A program made the translations under genes and the position numbers. Below the pieces are notes generated by a model. The model was not told the origin of the DNA. It worked only from the letters and a program-made list of their open reading frames with translations, and did not search any database. A DNA stretch of 64,000 nt from JBBIPA01 sp963820495. Lineage in GTDB: Bacteria > Chloroflexota > Dehalococcoidia > GIF9 > UBA5629. Positions 61,530 through 64,000 of this stretch are shown here, in pieces. Positions within the stretch are counted from its first letter, which is position 1. Each line of letters opens with the position of its first letter. The stretch covers positions 682,001 to 746,000 of the forward strand of contig CAWGAF010000002.1 in the NCBI GenBank assembly GCA_963820495.1, read 5' to 3'.

Positions 61530-61558
61530 TTGTCAATAATATTAATTTTACATATAAT
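61530..61558 (+). promoter_or_regulatory. Promoter upstream of the MarR gene
   Basis: TTGTCA (61530-61535), 17-bp spacer, TATAAT (61553-61558) on the plus strand, 88 bp before the ATG. The very AT-rich, partly palindromic sequence around it is a likely site for autoregulation. Apart from both promoters, 61253-61645 holds no gene. Confidence 0.65.
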
Positions 61559-61645
61559 ATATTATCATTTGTTACCTTTTTACTTGTTTTTTATTTTTAA
61601 AGTGATGTTTATTAAAATATACTGTAAAAGAGGTTTGGCATAAGA

Positions 61646-62206
61646 ATGGCTAGAGCCGGAAGATACGATAAGAGGATGTACTCTTTGAGTAAGCGTCTTA
61701 GAGTTCAGGCGAAAAATATAAGGATTGATAACTTTTTCTCATTCCTTTATACCGCAGATATGGTTTTCAATTATATAGACTACGAGTTGCGACAGACTGG
61801 ATTAAATCGGACTCAAATGGCTATTTTGTCTATCCTGGTACTCAATGGGGGTACAATGACACCGACTGAATTGAGCAGCAAGGTACTGCGGTCAAAACAC
61901 GCCACTACTAAGGCCGTAGACAGCCTTGAGAAACTGGGCCTGACGAAAAGTGAGAAGATAAACCTAAACTCAAAAGTAAAGGGGGATCGTAGGCTTAGAA
62001 AGGTTAGCATAACAGAAAAAGGGTTAGAGCTTTTGGAAACCTCTATGCCTGCTAGGCATCGTTTTGGCTCTTCGCTTATGTGTTGTTTGGATAGACAAGA
62101 AGCTAATACATTTAAGACTATTTTAAGTCGACTCAGAAAACACATAGCCGATCTTGAGAATTCTGTAAGCCCAAGTAAAAGTAGTATTCGCACTACTTCC
62201 CATTAA
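61646..62206 (+). CDS. MarR-family transcriptional regulator
   Basis: 186 residues. Winged helix at about 50-130: QMAILSILVLNGGTMTPTELSS, SKHATTKAVDSLEKLGL and wing GDRRLRKVSITEKG. The basic N-terminus (ARAGRYDKRMYSLSKRLR) is longer than usual. Divergent from the binding-protein gene, so it probably controls that operon, perhaps in response to an aromatic ligand as MarR proteins often do; the ligand is not known. Confidence 0.88.
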   Translation: MARAGRYDKRMYSLSKRLRVQAKNIRIDNFFSFLYTADMVFNYIDYELRQTGLNRTQMAILSILVLNGGTMTPTELSSKVLRSKHATTKAVDSLEKLGLTKSEKINLNSKVKGDRRLRKVSITEKGLELLETSMPARHRFGSSLMCCLDRQEANTFKTILSRLRKHIADLENSVSPSKSSIRTTSH

Positions 62207-62346
62207 GAGAAGCTGACGCCCAACTTAGTAAACTGGCTGAAGATAAAAAGAAGAAGTGGGGTATTAGTGCTCAATCCATGGTCGTCTCCTATGTGCTGCA
62301 TGAAGGAATGTCAGTAATAAGTCAAAGGACCCCACCAGAAACATAG
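62206..62346 (+). pseudogene. Possible gene fragment (aldo/keto-reductase-like tail)
   Basis: An open frame without start codon directly after the MarR stop: LSKLAEDKKKKWGISAQ then SMVVSYVLHEGMSVISQ. The order resembles the C-terminal helix region of aldo/keto reductases (LA..KG.SPAQLAL.WVL..G). It could be a decayed remnant; it could equally be chance. Confidence 0.25.
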
Positions 62347-62468
62347 AAGTGCTTAAAAGAAATTGAGCTTGGAAGTTAAAAAATAAATCTCTCCAGTCTG
62401 AATTGAATTATCGTCGGAACAATGATAACATGAGCAGCGGTATTTTCTAGACTGGGGTAGGTTTTAGG

Positions 62469-63281
62469 ATGACCAGCGATAATGGTGTGAAGATACGAAT
62501 CGAAAATCTCTCACTCTCCTTTGGTGGCGTTGAAGCTCTTAAAGAGGTCAGTGTTGATGTAAAGGACAATGAAATTTTAGCCATCATTGGGCCGAACGGT
62601 GCTGGTAAGACCTGTGTACTTAACTGTATCAATGGCTTTTACAAACCACAAAAAGGCGAGATATATTTTGAGGGTAAGAGAATTACCCGGATGCGTCCAG
62701 ATAAAATTGCCCGTATTGGCATATCCAGAACTTTCCAGAATATAGAACTGTATTCTGGACTAAGCACTCTGGACAATATTATGGCTGCCAGACATGTCCT
62801 TATGAAGCAGAATGTTTTAAGCTCTGCTCTGTATTTTGGTTGGGCACATAAAGAAGAAATTCAGCACCGTAAAACAGTTGAGGATATTATTGATTTTCTG
62901 GAAATAGAGACCATCAGGAAAAAGGTAGTTGGCGCATTGCCTTATGGTATGCGTAAGAGGGTGGAGTTGGGAAGAGCTCTGGCACGTGAACCTAAGGTTT
63001 TGTTACTGGATGAACCGATGGCTGGGATGAATCTGGAGGAAAAAGAAGATATCGCCAGATTCATCATTGATATATTTGAAGGACAGGGAGCTACTTATCC
63101 GGATACGCCGGCTCTAAGCCAGGGGGTAAGTTGTATTGTCCTTATTGAGCACGATATGGGTGTAGTGATGGATGTAGCGGATAGGATTGTGGTTCTTGAC
63201 TTTGGTCGTAAAATTGCTGAGGGTACTCCTGCGGAAATTCGAACAAACCCTGAGGTTATTTCAGCTTATCTAGGGGCATGA
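62469..63281 (+). CDS. livG: Branched-chain-type ABC transporter ATP-binding protein LivG
   Basis: 270 residues. Walker A GPNGAGKTCVL, signature region LPYGMRKRVELGRAL (variant of LSGGQ), Walker B VLLLDEPMAGMN and switch His in IEHDMGVVMD. The extra 16 residues between Walker B and the switch (EGQGATYPDTPALSQG) are an unusual insertion. It energises uptake with LivF and two permeases not in the window. 262 bp after the MarR gene on the same strand. Confidence 0.92.
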   Translation: MTSDNGVKIRIENLSLSFGGVEALKEVSVDVKDNEILAIIGPNGAGKTCVLNCINGFYKPQKGEIYFEGKRITRMRPDKIARIGISRTFQNIELYSGLSTLDNIMAARHVLMKQNVLSSALYFGWAHKEEIQHRKTVEDIIDFLEIETIRKKVVGALPYGMRKRVELGRALAREPKVLLLDEPMAGMNLEEKEDIARFIIDIFEGQGATYPDTPALSQGVSCIVLIEHDMGVVMDVADRIVVLDFGRKIAEGTPAEIRTNPEVISAYLGA

Positions 63282-63322
63282 GTGTGTTATAGCAGGGTTG
63301 TATTACACACTGGGCTATCTAG

Positions 63323-64000
63323 TTATAGCCACCTTTTCCGTCTCTTATAATGTTTTACTGAACGGTAGCTCTTTTTGGAGCCCACTGCGGATAGTCCCAT
63401 ATAAAATTCTTTAACATCTTCATTATTCTTTAAAAAATCGGCACTACCATCAAGGACGACTCTGCCATTTTCCATAACATATCCGTAGTGTGCAATGCTA
63501 AGCGCAATTCTGACGTTTTGCTCTACCAGTAAAACCGATGTGTGTTTCTCGGTATTGAATTTTTTTATAATATCGTATATTTCCTCAACCAGCATTGGCG
63601 CTAAGCCCAGCGAAGGTTCATCGAGCATCATCAGCTTTGGTGCAGCCATCATGGCACGACCTATTACCAGCATTTGTTGTTCACCACCGGAAAGGTATCC
63701 GGCAATATTATTTCTGAGGCCCTTGAGACGAGGGAAGTAAGTATAAACCATGCTCATGTCTTCTTTGCTGGCGTTGTGGTCAGCCCGATTGTGAGCTCCA
63801 ACTAGTAAATTCTCTTCTGCAGTTAGATGTCCGAAAACTCTTCGTCCTTCCAGTGCTTGAATAATACCCAACTTGCCAATCTCTTCAGCACTCTTTTTAT
63901 CTATTCTTTCGCCATTCCATTCAATGCTGCCATCAGTTACCTCTCCTTCTTCAACATGGAGAAGACCAGAAATTGCCTTGAGTACGGTGCTTTTACCAGC
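63323..64000 (-). CDS. livF: Branched-chain-type ABC transporter ATP-binding protein LivF (N-terminus outside window)
   Basis: The frame runs off base 64000; the visible part begins inside Walker A (AGKSTVLKAISG) and includes GIIQALEGRRVF, signature YLSGGEQQMLVIGRAM, Walker B MMLDEPSLGLAPM and switch LLVEQNVRIALS. Typical LivF, about 225 of roughly 240 residues, with a basic C-terminal tail (KKSYRSVKHYKRRKR). It is convergent with livG, 41 bp apart, which is unlike the usual livGF operon. Confidence 0.92.
   Translation of the reverse strand, partial: AGKSTVLKAISGLLHVEEGEVTDGSIEWNGERIDKKSAEEIGKLGIIQALEGRRVFGHLTAEENLLVGAHNRADHNASKEDMSMVYTYFPRLKGLRNNIAGYLSGGEQQMLVIGRAMMAAPKLMMLDEPSLGLAPMLVEEIYDIIKKFNTEKHTSVLLVEQNVRIALSIAHYGYVMENGRVVLDGSADFLKNNEDVKEFYMGLSAVGSKKSYRSVKHYKRRKRWL

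Noticed and set aside
1..64000. CRISPR arrays, rRNA genes, phage structural genes, restriction or retron-type defence genes
   Set aside because: Looked for regularly spaced repeats and for known hallmark motifs; none was seen. The accessory block at 12.8-18.6 kb has no recognisable defence or phage gene.

Overview
The window looks like a chromosomal segment of an anaerobic, probably acetyl-CoA-pathway-using Chloroflexota bacterium of the Dehalococcoidia type. This placement is inference from gene content: DmsO-reductase-superfamily molybdenum enzymes of the pyrogallol transhydroxylase and acetylene hydratase branches, a MetF/MetV methylene-tetrahydrofolate reductase operon, fused flavodoxin-ferredoxins, a DUF169 protein and branched-chain-type ABC transport. 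There is no rRNA and no CRISPR array.

Layout. 1-5.4 kb: end of a GlcD-like flavin oxidase, a complete two-subunit transhydroxylase-like Mo enzyme (alpha 1700-4363, beta 885-1697) and a radical SAM protein. 5.8-12.6 kb: a tRNA cluster (Arg, Trp, Leu, Gly, Cys, Leu) that is split after tRNA-Arg by a 5.7 kb segment carrying purN-like and purL genes. A 45-bp exact repeat of the tRNA-Arg 3' half lies at both edges, the signature of site-specific integration. 12.8-18.6 kb: an accessory stretch of small hypothetical, membrane and zinc-ribbon genes, two of them frameshifted. 18.7-22.0 kb: receiver protein, chagasin-like lipoprotein, coiled-coil protein, TfoX-N and SRPBCC proteins. 22.1-30.0 kb: an operon fdhA-like, nuoE, nuoF-gltD, metV, metF, probably feeding NAD(P)H electrons to methylene-THF reduction; the fdhA-like subunit has Tyr where formate dehydrogenases have Sec or Cys. 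A GTGA-N6-TCAC operator sits in front of it.

30.2-37.1 kb: a signalling block (cNMP-binding protein without DNA-binding domain, three receiver proteins, a GAF kinase, a NarX/NarL-like pair) interrupted by a complete IS3-family element with 4-bp target duplication. Two copies of a 78-bp repeat lie at its edges. 37.2-44.8 kb: a housekeeping run on the plus strand: rpsF, ssb, rpsR, rpmH (TTG start inside rpsR), rnpA, yidD, a beta-propeller lipoprotein, yidC, jag, ileS. 44.8-48.9 kb: HtrA-like protease, metallo-hydrolase, and a TrpB2-type tryptophan synthase beta chain behind a Trp-specific T-box with a near-consensus promoter.

48.9-61.3 kb: a long minus-strand cluster: branched-chain-type binding lipoprotein, DUF169 protein, two tandem flavodoxin-ferredoxins, and three molybdopterin enzymes. 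The middle one is a second transhydroxylase-like alpha subunit whose beta subunit is reduced to a 30-codon stub. 61.6-64 kb: MarR regulator, LivG and (opposite strand, truncated by the window) LivF. The most unusual points are the purL/purN island in tRNA-Arg, the Tyr-substituted formate-dehydrogenase homologue coupled to MetVF, and the Mo-enzyme cluster with the stub beta subunit.
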